Shown here: piece by piece, positions 8,618 through 16,435 of the stretch
Position numbering within the stretch: the first letter of the stretch is position 1
Layout: the number at the start of each line of letters is the position of its first letter
NCBI RefSeq assembly: GCF_002154725.1
Contig: NZ_MTAW01000121.1
Span: forward strand, 54,165 to 118,164
Source: Nostoc sp. 106C
Lineage (GTDB): Bacteria > Cyanobacteriota > Cyanobacteriia > Cyanobacteriales > Nostocaceae
Reading direction: 5' to 3'
Length of the DNA: 64,000 bases
Made by a program: the position numbers and the translations under genes
The notes under the pieces: model-generated
What the model saw: the letters and a program-made list of their open reading frames with translations, nothing else
Databases searched by the model: none
What the model was told of the DNA's origin: nothing

Positions 8618-9844
8618 GTGTTGCACAAAGCTATTCAAGTCCGTTTATATCCAACAAAAGAGCAAGAAATACTATTGGCACAAACATTTGGGTGTGCAAG
8701 ATGGTGGTGGAACTTTGCGCTAAACAAGTCAATTGAGACTTACAAAGAAACGGGTAAAGGACTTGGGCAAGTAGCACTCAATTCACTTTTACCACAACTC
8801 AAAAAAGCAGAAGATACAAAGTGGTTAGCTGATTGCTATAGCCAAGTTTTACAAGCTACTACGCTCAACCTAACTACTGCATACAAGAACTTCTTTGAAA
8901 AAAGTGCTGGATTCCCTAAATTCAAATCCAAGCATGGAAAACAGTCTGTCCAGTACCCTCAGAATGTCAAAATTGTAGATGGTGACGTTAAACTTCCCGG
9001 TAACATAGGGATAATCAAAGCCAAAATACATCGACCAATTGAGGGGAAAATTAAGACTGTTACAGTTAGCAAGACTCCATCCGGCAAGTACCTTGCATCT
9101 ATATTGACTGAGATAGAAGGAGATAAACCATCAACCTCAGAAGGTAAAATCTACGGAATTGATTTAGGTCTGAAACACTTTGCTGTCGTAAGTGATGGCA
9201 AGAAAGTTTCTAAGTATGACAATCCTAAACATATTGCAAAGCACGAAAAAAACCTCAAACTTAAGCAACGGAAACTAGCACGTAAAGTAAAAGGAAGCAA
9301 ATCAAGAAATAAATATAGAAAACTTGTTGCCAAAGTGTACGAACGAGTTAGTAACTCACGGCAAGATTTTTTGCATAAACTTAGTTACAAGTTAGTCAGC
9401 GATAGCCAAGCTGTTATACTAGAAAATCTTCATATCAAAGGTATGGTTCGTAATCACAATTTGGCGAAAGCAATATCTGATTGCGGATGGGGGATGTTCA
9501 CTAACTTTCTATCTTATAAACTAGAACGCAAAGGCGGGAAACTAGTAGAAATTGATAGATGGTTCCCTAGTTCAAAACTCTGCCATGTTTGTTTTTATCA
9601 GATAGGTGAGATGCCACTAGATGTTAGAGAGTGGGATTGTCCTAATTGCAAAACTCACCATGATCGTGATGAAAACGCTAGTCACAACATACGAGCAGAA
9701 GGAATCAGAATGCTAAAGGCGGAAGGTTCAGCCGTCTCTGCTGTAGGAGGAGAAGTAAGACCAAAGCTTGGACGAAAGTCTAAACTAAGGCATTCTCCTG
9801 TGAGTACAGAAGCCCCGCCTTCAGGCGAAGCCAAGGCGGGGTAG
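8618..9844 (+). CDS. tnpB: Second, unrelated TnpB-type RNA-guided nuclease
   Basis: The GTG start at 8618 is chosen because a perfect AAGGAGGTGAT Shine-Dalgarno lies 6 bases upstream (8602-8612). The RuvC triad is intact: Asp182 in GIDLGLKHFAV, Glu269 in LENLHIKGM, Asp351 in DRDENASHN. The zinc ribbon is CHVC and CPNC, and the N-terminal helix-rich domain (QVRLYPTKEQEILLAQTFG) is complete. At 408 residues it is of normal length and looks functional. It belongs to a different TnpB lineage from the gene at 6891, so the two are independent insertions. Its last codons run through a hairpin that probably belongs to the element's right end and omega RNA. Confidence 0.9.
   Translation: MLHKAIQVRLYPTKEQEILLAQTFGCARWWWNFALNKSIETYKETGKGLGQVALNSLLPQLKKAEDTKWLADCYSQVLQATTLNLTTAYKNFFEKSAGFPKFKSKHGKQSVQYPQNVKIVDGDVKLPGNIGIIKAKIHRPIEGKIKTVTVSKTPSGKYLASILTEIEGDKPSTSEGKIYGIDLGLKHFAVVSDGKKVSKYDNPKHIAKHEKNLKLKQRKLARKVKGSKSRNKYRKLVAKVYERVSNSRQDFLHKLSYKLVSDSQAVILENLHIKGMVRNHNLAKAISDCGWGMFTNFLSYKLERKGGKLVEIDRWFPSSKLCHVCFYQIGEMPLDVREWDCPNCKTHHDRDENASHNIRAEGIRMLKAEGSAVSAVGGEVRPKLGRKSKLRHSPVSTEAPPSGEAKAG
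9813..9841 (+). ncRNA. Right-end hairpin of the tnpB element, probable 3' part of its omega RNA
   Basis: A perfect 9-bp GC-rich stem (CCCCGCCTT at 9813-9821, AAGGCGGGG at 9833-9841) overlaps the last codons of tnpB and is followed by TAGTTCAC. In IS200/IS605 elements the omega RNA is transcribed from the tnpB 3' end through the right end, and the bases just outside act as guide. Here the guide would begin around 9850. The exact element boundary cannot be fixed from this copy alone. Confidence 0.5.
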
Positions 9845-9898
9845 TTCACCCACTGCTTATAACTAACGCATGATAATTAGATGTTTATCTAATTTGTG

Positions 9899-10858
9899 AT
9901 GCCAGTATACCTATACTACGGCGAAGATACCTATTCGCTCAATCAAAAAATTAACCATTTAGTGACTCAAAATGTTCATGCTGAATGGAAAGCTTTCAAC
10001 TACATCAAGCTATCTGGAAATGAGAAAAATATTGCTGCCAAGGTTTTTACTGAGGTTATGACGTTACCTTTTGGAGAGGGTAATAAAATTGTTCATACAG
10101 ACAGCGATCATTTAATTGGAGGTTTATCAAATGAGGATAATAACCAAGGACTTGAAAATCAACTTTCTCGAATCCCTGCAAGTAACATTCTTTTAATTAC
10201 TAGTAACAAAAAGCCAGATTCCCGCAGAACAGTAGTGAAAACTATCTTAAAATATGCTCAACAAGAAGAGTTTCCTCTCGTTCCTTGCTGGGATAAAAAG
10301 GGGATAGTTAATTTAATAGGGAAGTATGCAGCTATCCATCAAGTTAAACTTACACCGGATGTGACTGATTATCTAGTTGAAGCAATTGGTAATAACACTG
10401 CACGAGCCGATAGCGAATTTGCTAAACTTGCTGTCTATGCAAGTAAAAAAATTATTTCCTTTGAGGAGATAAAACAATTAGTTAGCAATCACAATACTGA
10501 CTACCAAAAGCTTACTATGGCTATGTTAAGAAATCATTTAAACTTGGCAATAGCGCAGGTGGATAAACTACTAGATAGTAATGAACATCCACTCAAAATA
10601 GTAGCAACTCTTACGTCAACTTTTCGCACTTTGCTAATAACTAAAGCTGGCGTAGAAGCTAAATTATCTGACATGAAGATTGCAGAAATAGCCGAATTGA
10701 AGAACCCTAAAAGATTGTATTACCTCAAAGATGAAATCAAGTTTGTAGGCGTTCAAAAACTGAAAAACAGCCTTACCTTACTTTTACAACTCGAAACGGA
10801 ACTCAAAAGCGGCACTAACAATTTAATTAGTCGAATTATCGAAATTTGCATGATATGA
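9899..10858 (+). CDS. holA: DNA polymerase III delta subunit (clamp loader)
   Basis: HolA is the clamp-loader wrench that contacts the beta ring. The start MPVYLYYGEDTYSLNQKI is the usual delta N-terminus, with the degenerate P-loop position YGED. A central RADSEFAKLAVYA segment matches the conserved NELEKLALYA-type helix, and the C-terminal collar part is helical. The length, 319 residues, is normal. A GTG at 9896 directly precedes ATG 9899 and either could be used. The last bases overlap holB in an ATGA, so the two are translated together. The gene lies 55 bp after a tnpB element, which probably broke up an older polB-holA-holB arrangement. Confidence 0.88.
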   Translation: MPVYLYYGEDTYSLNQKINHLVTQNVHAEWKAFNYIKLSGNEKNIAAKVFTEVMTLPFGEGNKIVHTDSDHLIGGLSNEDNNQGLENQLSRIPASNILLITSNKKPDSRRTVVKTILKYAQQEEFPLVPCWDKKGIVNLIGKYAAIHQVKLTPDVTDYLVEAIGNNTARADSEFAKLAVYASKKIISFEEIKQLVSNHNTDYQKLTMAMLRNHLNLAIAQVDKLLDSNEHPLKIVATLTSTFRTLLITKAGVEAKLSDMKIAEIAELKNPKRLYYLKDEIKFVGVQKLKNSLTLLLQLETELKSGTNNLISRIIEICMI

Positions 10859-11730
10859 AAAACGATTTATTTACAGAAATCATCGGACAGCATACCGCCA
10901 AACTTCTACTAACTGAAGCAATCGAACGTAATCAAATTGCTCCCGCATACCTATTTAGCAGCGAAGTTGAGGGAGTGGGCAAAGGAAAAACTGCTCTGGC
11001 ATTTGCAAATGCAATACTCTCAAGAGGAAGTCGCTCCGCGATTGCAGGAGAATCTAAACATCTAGACATCTTACAAATCAAACCAACCTATACCGAAAAC
11101 ACCTCCCAGCAGAAAAGTGTCCCTGCTATCCGAGTAGAACAGGTGCGCCAGGTAATTGAATTTCTCTCAACTAGTACAGTTGAGGGCAAGCAAAAGGTGG
11201 TGATTATCCACGAAGCAGATATGCTCAACCCTACTGCCGCTAACAAACTTCTCAAGACGCTGGAAGAACCTACAACTGGAACGTTTATTCTAATATCATC
11301 CTATCCTCAAAAGCTATTACCCACTATCAAGAGTAGGTGTCAAATCATACCTTTCCCAAGGTTAACTGACGAGGAGGTTATTTCTGTCCTTAAAGACCAA
11401 CAAATTGAGGCAACAGAAAAAATACTAGCTATCAGTTCGGGCAGTCCTGGTCAAGCGATCGCCAACATGACAATGTTAGCTTCAATATCAACAGAAATCA
11501 CAAGTCAACTCGAAGTACCTCCTGACGATATCCTCAAGGCATTCAGTTTGAGTAACTCCATCTCAAGCTGGAATCACCAAACGCAGTTATGGTTGCTTAC
11601 TTACCTGCAATACAACTGGTGGCAGAAATTAAAAAGTACTAAGCTACTAGCTAAATTCACTCAAGCAAGAAAGCAATTGCTGCATCACGTTACGCCCAGA
11701 AATGTTTGGGATAGCCTACTTCTGCCATAA
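10855..11730 (+). CDS. holB: DNA polymerase III delta prime subunit (clamp loader)
   Basis: This AAA+-fold protein (291 residues) is of the delta prime type. EIIGQHTAKLLLTEAI and IAPAYLF open the fold. The P-loop region GVGKGKTALA is non-canonical, as is usual for this non-hydrolysing subunit. VVIIHEADMLNPTAANKLLKTLEEP is the conserved Walker B/SRC-containing helix pair, followed by IKSRCQIIPF. ATG 10855 is chosen over the upstream TTG because it forms an ATGA overlap with the holA stop. A strong terminator follows at 11756. With DnaX and HolA it gives a complete minimal gamma-delta-delta prime clamp loader on this plasmid. Confidence 0.88.
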   Translation: MKNDLFTEIIGQHTAKLLLTEAIERNQIAPAYLFSSEVEGVGKGKTALAFANAILSRGSRSAIAGESKHLDILQIKPTYTENTSQQKSVPAIRVEQVRQVIEFLSTSTVEGKQKVVIIHEADMLNPTAANKLLKTLEEPTTGTFILISSYPQKLLPTIKSRCQIIPFPRLTDEEVISVLKDQQIEATEKILAISSGSPGQAIANMTMLASISTEITSQLEVPPDDILKAFSLSNSISSWNHQTQLWLLTYLQYNWWQKLKSTKLLAKFTQARKQLLHHVTPRNVWDSLLLP

Positions 11731-11755
11731 CAAAACACACTCATTATCAAAAAGC

Positions 11756-11795
11756 ACTGCCAGTTAGAAGTATTTCTAGCTGGCAGTATTTGTTT
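11756..11795 (+). terminator. Rho-independent terminator after holB
   Basis: A 14-bp stem with one G-U pair (ACTGCCAGTTAGAA at 11756-11769, TTCTAGCTGGCAGT at 11774-11787) is followed by ATTTGTTT. Confidence 0.8.
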
Positions 11796-11809
11796 ACACA
11801 TATAAAGAT

Positions 11810-12169
11810 ATGAACCAGCAACACAGTTTATTCGATGTCGAAGAAATCATCCGCAACAGTAAAAGCCAAAAAACCAGCGAAATATTAAACCCTAGCACTA
11901 GAAAGATACTTCAGTTACTAACCAGCCAAGGGATTAATAAAGCTGTTACAGCCAGCCTACTCGATCTAGCAGGAGCAAGTCGTGAAATTGTTCAATACAT
12001 CGCCGGGCCAATTATCACTCAGCAGAACGGCTGGCAACAGTCAATTCCCACTTGGGTTTGGCGCGCGATCGCAGTTGATAGATTAGATACAGCTTTACAA
12101 CTGGACTTCCCCCATACAAATGTACTAAAATCTCTAAAAACTATACCAATTAAAGGTTTCAATTGTTGA
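11810..12169 (+). CDS. Hypothetical protein with an N-terminal clamp-binding-like motif
   Basis: The protein has 119 residues. Residues 4-8 are QHSLF, which fits the Q-x-[SD]-L-F beta-clamp binding consensus. The remainder is helical, with SRKILQLLTSQGINKAVTASLLDLA resembling a helix-turn-helix, though no family is recognised. It starts 14 bp after the holB terminator region. If the motif is real, this protein would dock on the plasmid clamp, perhaps as a replication regulator; that role is inference. The 175 bp downstream hold a HIP1 site and a small inverted repeat (AGGCT-TTTG-AGCCT near 12320). Confidence 0.6.
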   Translation: MNQQHSLFDVEEIIRNSKSQKTSEILNPSTRKILQLLTSQGINKAVTASLLDLAGASREIVQYIAGPIITQQNGWQQSIPTWVWRAIAVDRLDTALQLDFPHTNVLKSLKTIPIKGFNC

Positions 12170-12345
12170 CTTAAAAAACTGTACCCATGTCTAAGCAATA
12201 GCCGTTTTGGTGATCGCGCAGAACATTGTAGATTCAATATAATTGGCGATCGCTTGAAGGCGTGAATGACCTACATGGCTACAGAAATTTTGCTCAACAA
12301 TTTAAACCCATGCAATGATAGGCTTTTGAGCCTGTGTAGGTATAT

Positions 12346-12750
12346 TTGCTGGGGGAAGTCCAGTTACAAGAGATAGACAAGGGAGAAGTAGGTAAACTTG
12401 GCTCTAGCAGCGAAGTTGTTGCACTGATGATGCCAATTGCTTTTGAAGCGCCGCTATCATCCCAATGGACAGATGTTTACCTCTGGGCAAGTTATGATGC
12501 CCTCATTAGGCACAGACCTTTCAAGAATTTTAACTACGAAAACCTGTGGGAGAAAATTGGTACAACTCCAGTTTCGTATGACAAAATCCGCTCTGATTAT
12601 GAAACCATTGCTGCTGATATTCGTTCTCGTGTAGTCAAACACGCGGCGAAAGAGGGATGGGGTAAGAAGTTTTCAAATAACAAAAAACACCCTGTTACAG
12701 CAACTTCAACTGAAAGTAATACTAAGATGGAGCAATTGTCACTGTTTTAA
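12346..12750 (+). CDS. Hypothetical protein ending in a beta-clamp binding motif
   Basis: The frame opens after a TAG at 12337. A TTG at 12346 is the only start that keeps the coding-looking N-terminus, and the first ATG is at 12427, so the true start is unsure (134 or about 107 residues). The centre (WTDVYLWASYDALIRHRPF, YDKIRSDYETIAADIRSRV) looks like a compact helical domain with a basic end. The final residues MEQLSLF repeat the QLSLF ending of the plasmid polymerase. Two neighbouring proteins with the same C-terminal pentapeptide point to a shared binding partner, most simply the plasmid DnaN. The protein family itself is not recognised. Confidence 0.65.
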   Translation: MLGEVQLQEIDKGEVGKLGSSSEVVALMMPIAFEAPLSSQWTDVYLWASYDALIRHRPFKNFNYENLWEKIGTTPVSYDKIRSDYETIAADIRSRVVKHAAKEGWGKKFSNNKKHPVTATSTESNTKMEQLSLF

Positions 12751-12753
12751 TAA

Positions 12754-13449
12754 CTAATTGTTAGTACTTTTTTCAACACTCCTCCCAAATTCCTTCCTCT
12801 CTTTGTCCGTGAGAGGAGGAAGTTCTTCCTTGTAATAAAAATTGCCTAATTTCTGACACTGATTGACATAAATTCGTCTTGCTGAATCACTTGCCTTTAA
12901 ATCCTGACGCAAAAGTAATTTAAATGATTTTTCACGCTCCTTCAATTCTTTTGCTGCTACAAGAATTTCTGGTGATACGGCAGGATTTTCATAAGTAGAA
13001 TAAAGTTCCTCACTTGATAAATAAACATTTAGTTTATTGCCAGCAGGTTGAGTTAGAAGACGCTGGGTATTATACGAACGCCACAGACCTAACTTCTCGC
13101 GCCGTAGTGACTCAATTTCAACCTCACCAACACGGTCTGGAGTACTGCGCCGCACGTAGAGAAAACAAGCTTTATCAGCCGCTACAGTCAAACTCACTTT
13201 CACACCATTACCATCAAAATAAAACGAGTCAATTAAGTCGTTCTCTGCACTAACTTCTCCAAGCTTCTCTTTATTTGATAAATGAGGTAACACTTCTGAA
13301 TTTAACGACGGCGTAGCATTATTAACATTAGCTGAAGATAATGAAGGCGTAGGTGAAGGATTCGATTCTATAGCTGAAACTTTATTTTCTTTTTCTGGAG
13401 ATGAACATCCAACCAGTAAGAATAATCCTATAAATAAATATTTTTTCAT
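12754..13449 (-). CDS. Putative lipoprotein of unknown function
   Basis: The N-terminus MKKYLFIGLFLLVGCSS is a lipoprotein signal with lipobox LVGC, so the protein should be anchored in a membrane through its Cys. A Ser/Asn/Pro-rich linker (residues 20-55) leads to one folded domain with many charged residues and two further Cys. I recognise no family. It converges on the gene at 12346 with 3 bp between stops and lies 42 bp after the gene at 13492, with which it probably forms an operon. Confidence 0.65.
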   Translation of the reverse strand: MKKYLFIGLFLLVGCSSPEKENKVSAIESNPSPTPSLSSANVNNATPSLNSEVLPHLSNKEKLGEVSAENDLIDSFYFDGNGVKVSLTVAADKACFLYVRRSTPDRVGEVEIESLRREKLGLWRSYNTQRLLTQPAGNKLNVYLSSEELYSTYENPAVSPEILVAAKELKEREKSFKLLLRQDLKASDSARRIYVNQCQKLGNFYYKEELPPLTDKERKEFGRSVEKSTNN

Positions 13450-13491
13450 AAATTATAAATTTGTTTTTATTAATCAACAGCAGAATATTAA

Positions 13492-14667
13492 TTACTGTTT
13501 TCCATTCAAACGACCTGTTTGATAAAACTCAAGCAGGTTAGGGAAAGCTTTTTGTAGCAACCAGTTACGCCCAATTTCTGATTCGGGAATATTTGAAGCA
13601 GCCATGTAATAACCACTTCTGTAAGCAGCTACACCTAAACAAGCTTGTAGGCTGGATATAGCCCGTGAAGAAACTGGAATAGCCATCAAATCTTGTATAT
13701 GACTAGGATGATAATTTTGTCCTACCAGTAAAAAATGAACTAAAGTATGAACCAACCGGGATAAGACAACTGTTCGGTATTGCCAACCTTCTAAACGGGT
13801 CTTGATGCGGAAGTAATCAGGTAATTCTGCCGCATGAGATTCATCAAGGAATAAATCGCTTTGGCTTTCGATAAAATTAGAATCCAGAGCTATAAACTGT
13901 TTGAGAAAAACAAGCGTTTTGCCCCAACGTTCTTGTTCCTTAGTTTCAGGAGAGAACGCACCTTCTGAATACTGTGAACCATACTTTTCTTGAAGCTGTG
14001 CAACCGCCTCTTGATTAATATCACCCTGCCAGTCAGATTCAACAAAAAACTCTTTTAAAATATCTTGCAAGTAGATGGATGAAAACTCACAAATATCTGG
14101 TGCTGCATCATCAAAATCGTCTTCATAAGTATTAACAATAAATTTCTCTAACTCGATTTCTAACTCTTGCTTTCTATTAACTGGTAGTAATGATTGAGCG
14201 TCTTCTAATGATAAAGGAAAATCTAAATAAGGATGACCTTTGGCTAAGTAAGAATCACCCAAATCTGCCAAACTTTCAAGCGCAAGAGTCCGGGCAAAAT
14301 ACTCATCTTGTGGGTGTACGCATATCCCCTCTAATTCCTTATCCACCAACATCATAGTAATTGCAAGTAGAGCAAACCATGAAGCATCGTGCAAACAAGT
14401 CGGTAAATCAGCAATTAAATCTACTAACTTCAGTTCTAGAATTTCTCCCCAAACACCTATCCTAGCAGTATTAGAAACATCACAAAAATGCTCAACCTCT
14501 TCTCCAACAGATGTTTCTCCTAACCACGTAAGATTTTCTACTTGCAAAGGTGAAGAGTAGTCAGGAGTTAGCTGATTTTGGCTGTCTTCATCGAACTGTA
14601 TCCACATCAAAGCCAAGAGTATCAGCTTACAAATACTTACTCGCTTTAGGAGAAGATATTCAAGCAT
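13492..14667 (-). CDS. Hypothetical acidic helical protein
   Basis: The protein has 391 residues and is rich in Asp/Glu and Leu. ATG 14667 gives a short hydrophobic lead (VSICKLILLALMWIQ); the internal Met at about residue 21 is an alternative start that would drop it. The rest appears mostly helical, with an acidic stretch (NTYEDDFDDAAPDI) near the middle and a region around TRLEGWQYRTVVLSRLVHTLVHFLL. No motif or family is recognised. It is transcribed away from ssb, probably together with the lipoprotein downstream. Confidence 0.6.
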   Translation of the reverse strand: MLEYLLLKRVSICKLILLALMWIQFDEDSQNQLTPDYSSPLQVENLTWLGETSVGEEVEHFCDVSNTARIGVWGEILELKLVDLIADLPTCLHDASWFALLAITMMLVDKELEGICVHPQDEYFARTLALESLADLGDSYLAKGHPYLDFPLSLEDAQSLLPVNRKQELEIELEKFIVNTYEDDFDDAAPDICEFSSIYLQDILKEFFVESDWQGDINQEAVAQLQEKYGSQYSEGAFSPETKEQERWGKTLVFLKQFIALDSNFIESQSDLFLDESHAAELPDYFRIKTRLEGWQYRTVVLSRLVHTLVHFLLVGQNYHPSHIQDLMAIPVSSRAISSLQACLGVAAYRSGYYMAASNIPESEIGRNWLLQKAFPNLLEFYQTGRLNGKQ

Positions 14668-14902
14668 AAGTCATTACTTATAATTTTTAGATACATACCA
14701 CGCTAATTGCGATCCCACCATAGCACAGGATAATTAGACGTTCCTTAGTAAAAACCGCAATGCAATGAGAAACAGGGATAAAAAATAACTCACAAGTATG
14801 AATCAAAAAGTGTGCTTTAAATAAAACAATTCGTCAAAATGAGAAATCCTCAAAGAACTAATGCTGACGCAGCAATAAAAGAAATATATCAATTCTCGCG
14901 TT

Positions 14903-15286
14903 ATGAACTATATCAACAAAGTCATGCTAGTTGGCAGATGTGGACAAGAACCCGATCTGAAATATTTCGAGTCGGGAGCAGTTAAAGCTTCAATCTCTAT
15001 TGCAGTAAGACCGCCCTACAGAAGTGAACAAGCCCTTTGGTTTGATTTAGTCGCTTGGGGAAATCAAGCAGAAGTGATTGGAAATTACGTTTGTAAAGGA
15101 ACTCAGATTGCAATTACTGGTGAGTTTGGATTCGACCGTTGGGCTGATAAAAATTCTGGCACTATACGACAAAAACCTATAATCACAATCAACGCCATTG
15201 AATTATTAGGTTCACCCCGTAAGGAAGAATCTACATCTACTTCTGTACCAAACGAAACACAGGCTGTAGCTAACGCAAATTTCTAG
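14903..15286 (+). CDS. ssb: Single-stranded DNA-binding protein without acidic tip
   Basis: This is an SSB-type OB-fold: MNYINKVMLVGRCGQEPDLKYF, the aromatic strand LWFDLVAWGNQAEVI, and KGTQIAITGEFGFDRW with IITINAIELLG. The OB domain fills residues 1-105, and a short Ser/Thr linker ends in VANANF. The usual bacterial acidic tip (DDDIPF type), which recruits partner proteins, is absent. The next gene, 73 bp downstream, encodes a protein that does have such a tip. Probable role: coating single-stranded plasmid DNA for the PolB/clamp system. Confidence 0.88.
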   Translation: MNYINKVMLVGRCGQEPDLKYFESGAVKASISIAVRPPYRSEQALWFDLVAWGNQAEVIGNYVCKGTQIAITGEFGFDRWADKNSGTIRQKPIITINAIELLGSPRKEESTSTSVPNETQAVANANF

Positions 15287-15296
15287 AAAGTTACAA

Positions 15297-15326
15297 ATCG
15301 CCTATGCAGTATAAATCATAGGTGAT
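15297..15326 (+). other. Intercistronic stem-loop between ssb and the next gene
   Basis: A 10-bp stem with one mismatch-type pair (ATCGCCTATG at 15297-15306, CATAGGTGAT at 15317-15326) lacks a U-tract. It is more likely an mRNA-stabilising or processing hairpin than a terminator. Confidence 0.5.
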
Positions 15327-15359
15327 TAACCATCTAATCAATCTACAAATCAAACGACC

Positions 15360-15779
15360 ATGATTCATAATACTGCAACTATTAATCTTAAGTCAGTGAA
15401 CACAACCCACGACAAAGAAGGTTCCTTGATTGCTTTTGGGATTGCTGAATTCTACTACCGTTCTAAGGAAGGAGTCGTTACTGACGAGATACCATTCCGT
15501 TCCAAGGGCGCACCTGCTGTCGTTATCAATGAACAGGGGGAAGGCGTACATGGTACAGCAGAAGGATATCTTGATTTAGTAGTAGATAACAGGGGTGAGT
15601 ACAAAGAAAAGATTGCCACATTCGTAATTAGAAACTTTATCTCAGCACAACCTATTAACGAACTTACCCAAGTTAGCAAAAACTCTCACTCGCCTGAGAC
15701 TCCCGATTTTGCCAAGGAACTACTCGAAGATAACGTTACTTCGACAAATGAAGACCTAGACGAAGAACCCCCATTTTAG
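15360..15779 (+). CDS. Small protein with SSB-like acidic C-terminal tip, possible second OB-fold
   Basis: The protein has 139 residues. Residues 1-100 are beta-rich (TINLKSVNTTHDKEGSLIAF, AEGYLDLVVDNRGEYKEKIA), compatible with an OB-fold, although sequence similarity to SSB is not obvious to me. Residues 100-130 form a flexible linker, and the chain ends DLDEEPPF, which matches the acidic-aromatic tip by which SSBs recruit other proteins. It follows the tipless SSB on the same strand and ends at a strong terminator, so the pair forms one short operon. Either it is a divergent SSB or a partner that supplies the recruitment tail. Confidence 0.6.
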   Translation: MIHNTATINLKSVNTTHDKEGSLIAFGIAEFYYRSKEGVVTDEIPFRSKGAPAVVINEQGEGVHGTAEGYLDLVVDNRGEYKEKIATFVIRNFISAQPINELTQVSKNSHSPETPDFAKELLEDNVTSTNEDLDEEPPF

Positions 15780-15792
15780 AACCAACTAACTG

Positions 15793-15845
15793 AATAATGC
15801 TAGTCCAGACAGGTTTACTTGTTGGTACTAGCATTATTTTTTATT
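15793..15845. terminator. Bidirectional terminator between convergent genes
   Basis: A perfect 12-bp stem (AATAATGCTAGT at 15793-15804, ACTAGCATTATT at 15827-15838) is followed by TTTTTATT on the + strand and preceded by A-rich sequence. It can end the ssb operon and the gene on the opposite strand whose stop lies at 15834. Confidence 0.8.
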
Positions 15846-16211
15846 CACCCAGATCTTATGACTGTCGTAAAAATCCCCACGTTGTTCCAATGTAAACCCA
15901 CCCAACAATAATCCCAGCCATACTTCTACTAAAGGCATTTTTAAAGCACGTTGCAGTTGCGGTAGCGAAATTTCATCTTGAATATTTCCAAGATAATAAG
16001 CGATCGCATTTTCCCACTCCTGCACATCTTCATCACCTGCTAATTTGTGAACATCTTCTACAGTCCTGACTTCCTCCAACATTTCTAAGACTTTCTCTTT
16101 CTCAACAGGTGCTACCACTGAATCACCATGTAAGGCAGAATTAGAAAACTGATGTGGCCCATGTGGTCTGAAAGTCTTTTCATCATCACCAAAATCTGAC
16201 AAGAACCACAT
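15834..16211 (-). CDS. Hypothetical small acidic protein
   Basis: The protein has 125 residues. The N-terminus (MWFLSDFGDDEKTFRPHGP) is followed by an acidic helical part and LPQLQRALKMPLVEVWLGLLLGGFTLEQRGDFYD, which looks like a winged-helix or helix-turn-helix region in which a DNA-recognition helix would fit. An AAAGGA lies just before the ATG. Family not recognised. It is transcribed divergently from the caspase gene at 16436 and could regulate it, but that is only a guess from position. Confidence 0.6.
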   Translation of the reverse strand: MWFLSDFGDDEKTFRPHGPHQFSNSALHGDSVVAPVEKEKVLEMLEEVRTVEDVHKLAGDEDVQEWENAIAYYLGNIQDEISLPQLQRALKMPLVEVWLGLLLGGFTLEQRGDFYDSHKIWVNKK

Positions 16212-16435
16212 TATCCTTTAAGTGACATACTGCGGCAAACTTATGGTTACAGTCACATATTGTGCTGGTAATGTGGTGTGGGGTCATTTCGGCTGACTGC
16301 GAACAATTGCTAGATGTCTCCAGTTAAATCTCAAAAAATTTTTGACAATAATTCGGAAAACCTTCATTTATTGTTGTAGCTGAGCAAGTAAACGTATATT
16401 TGCAGTGTATCGTCAAAAATTAGTATTATTGCTAT

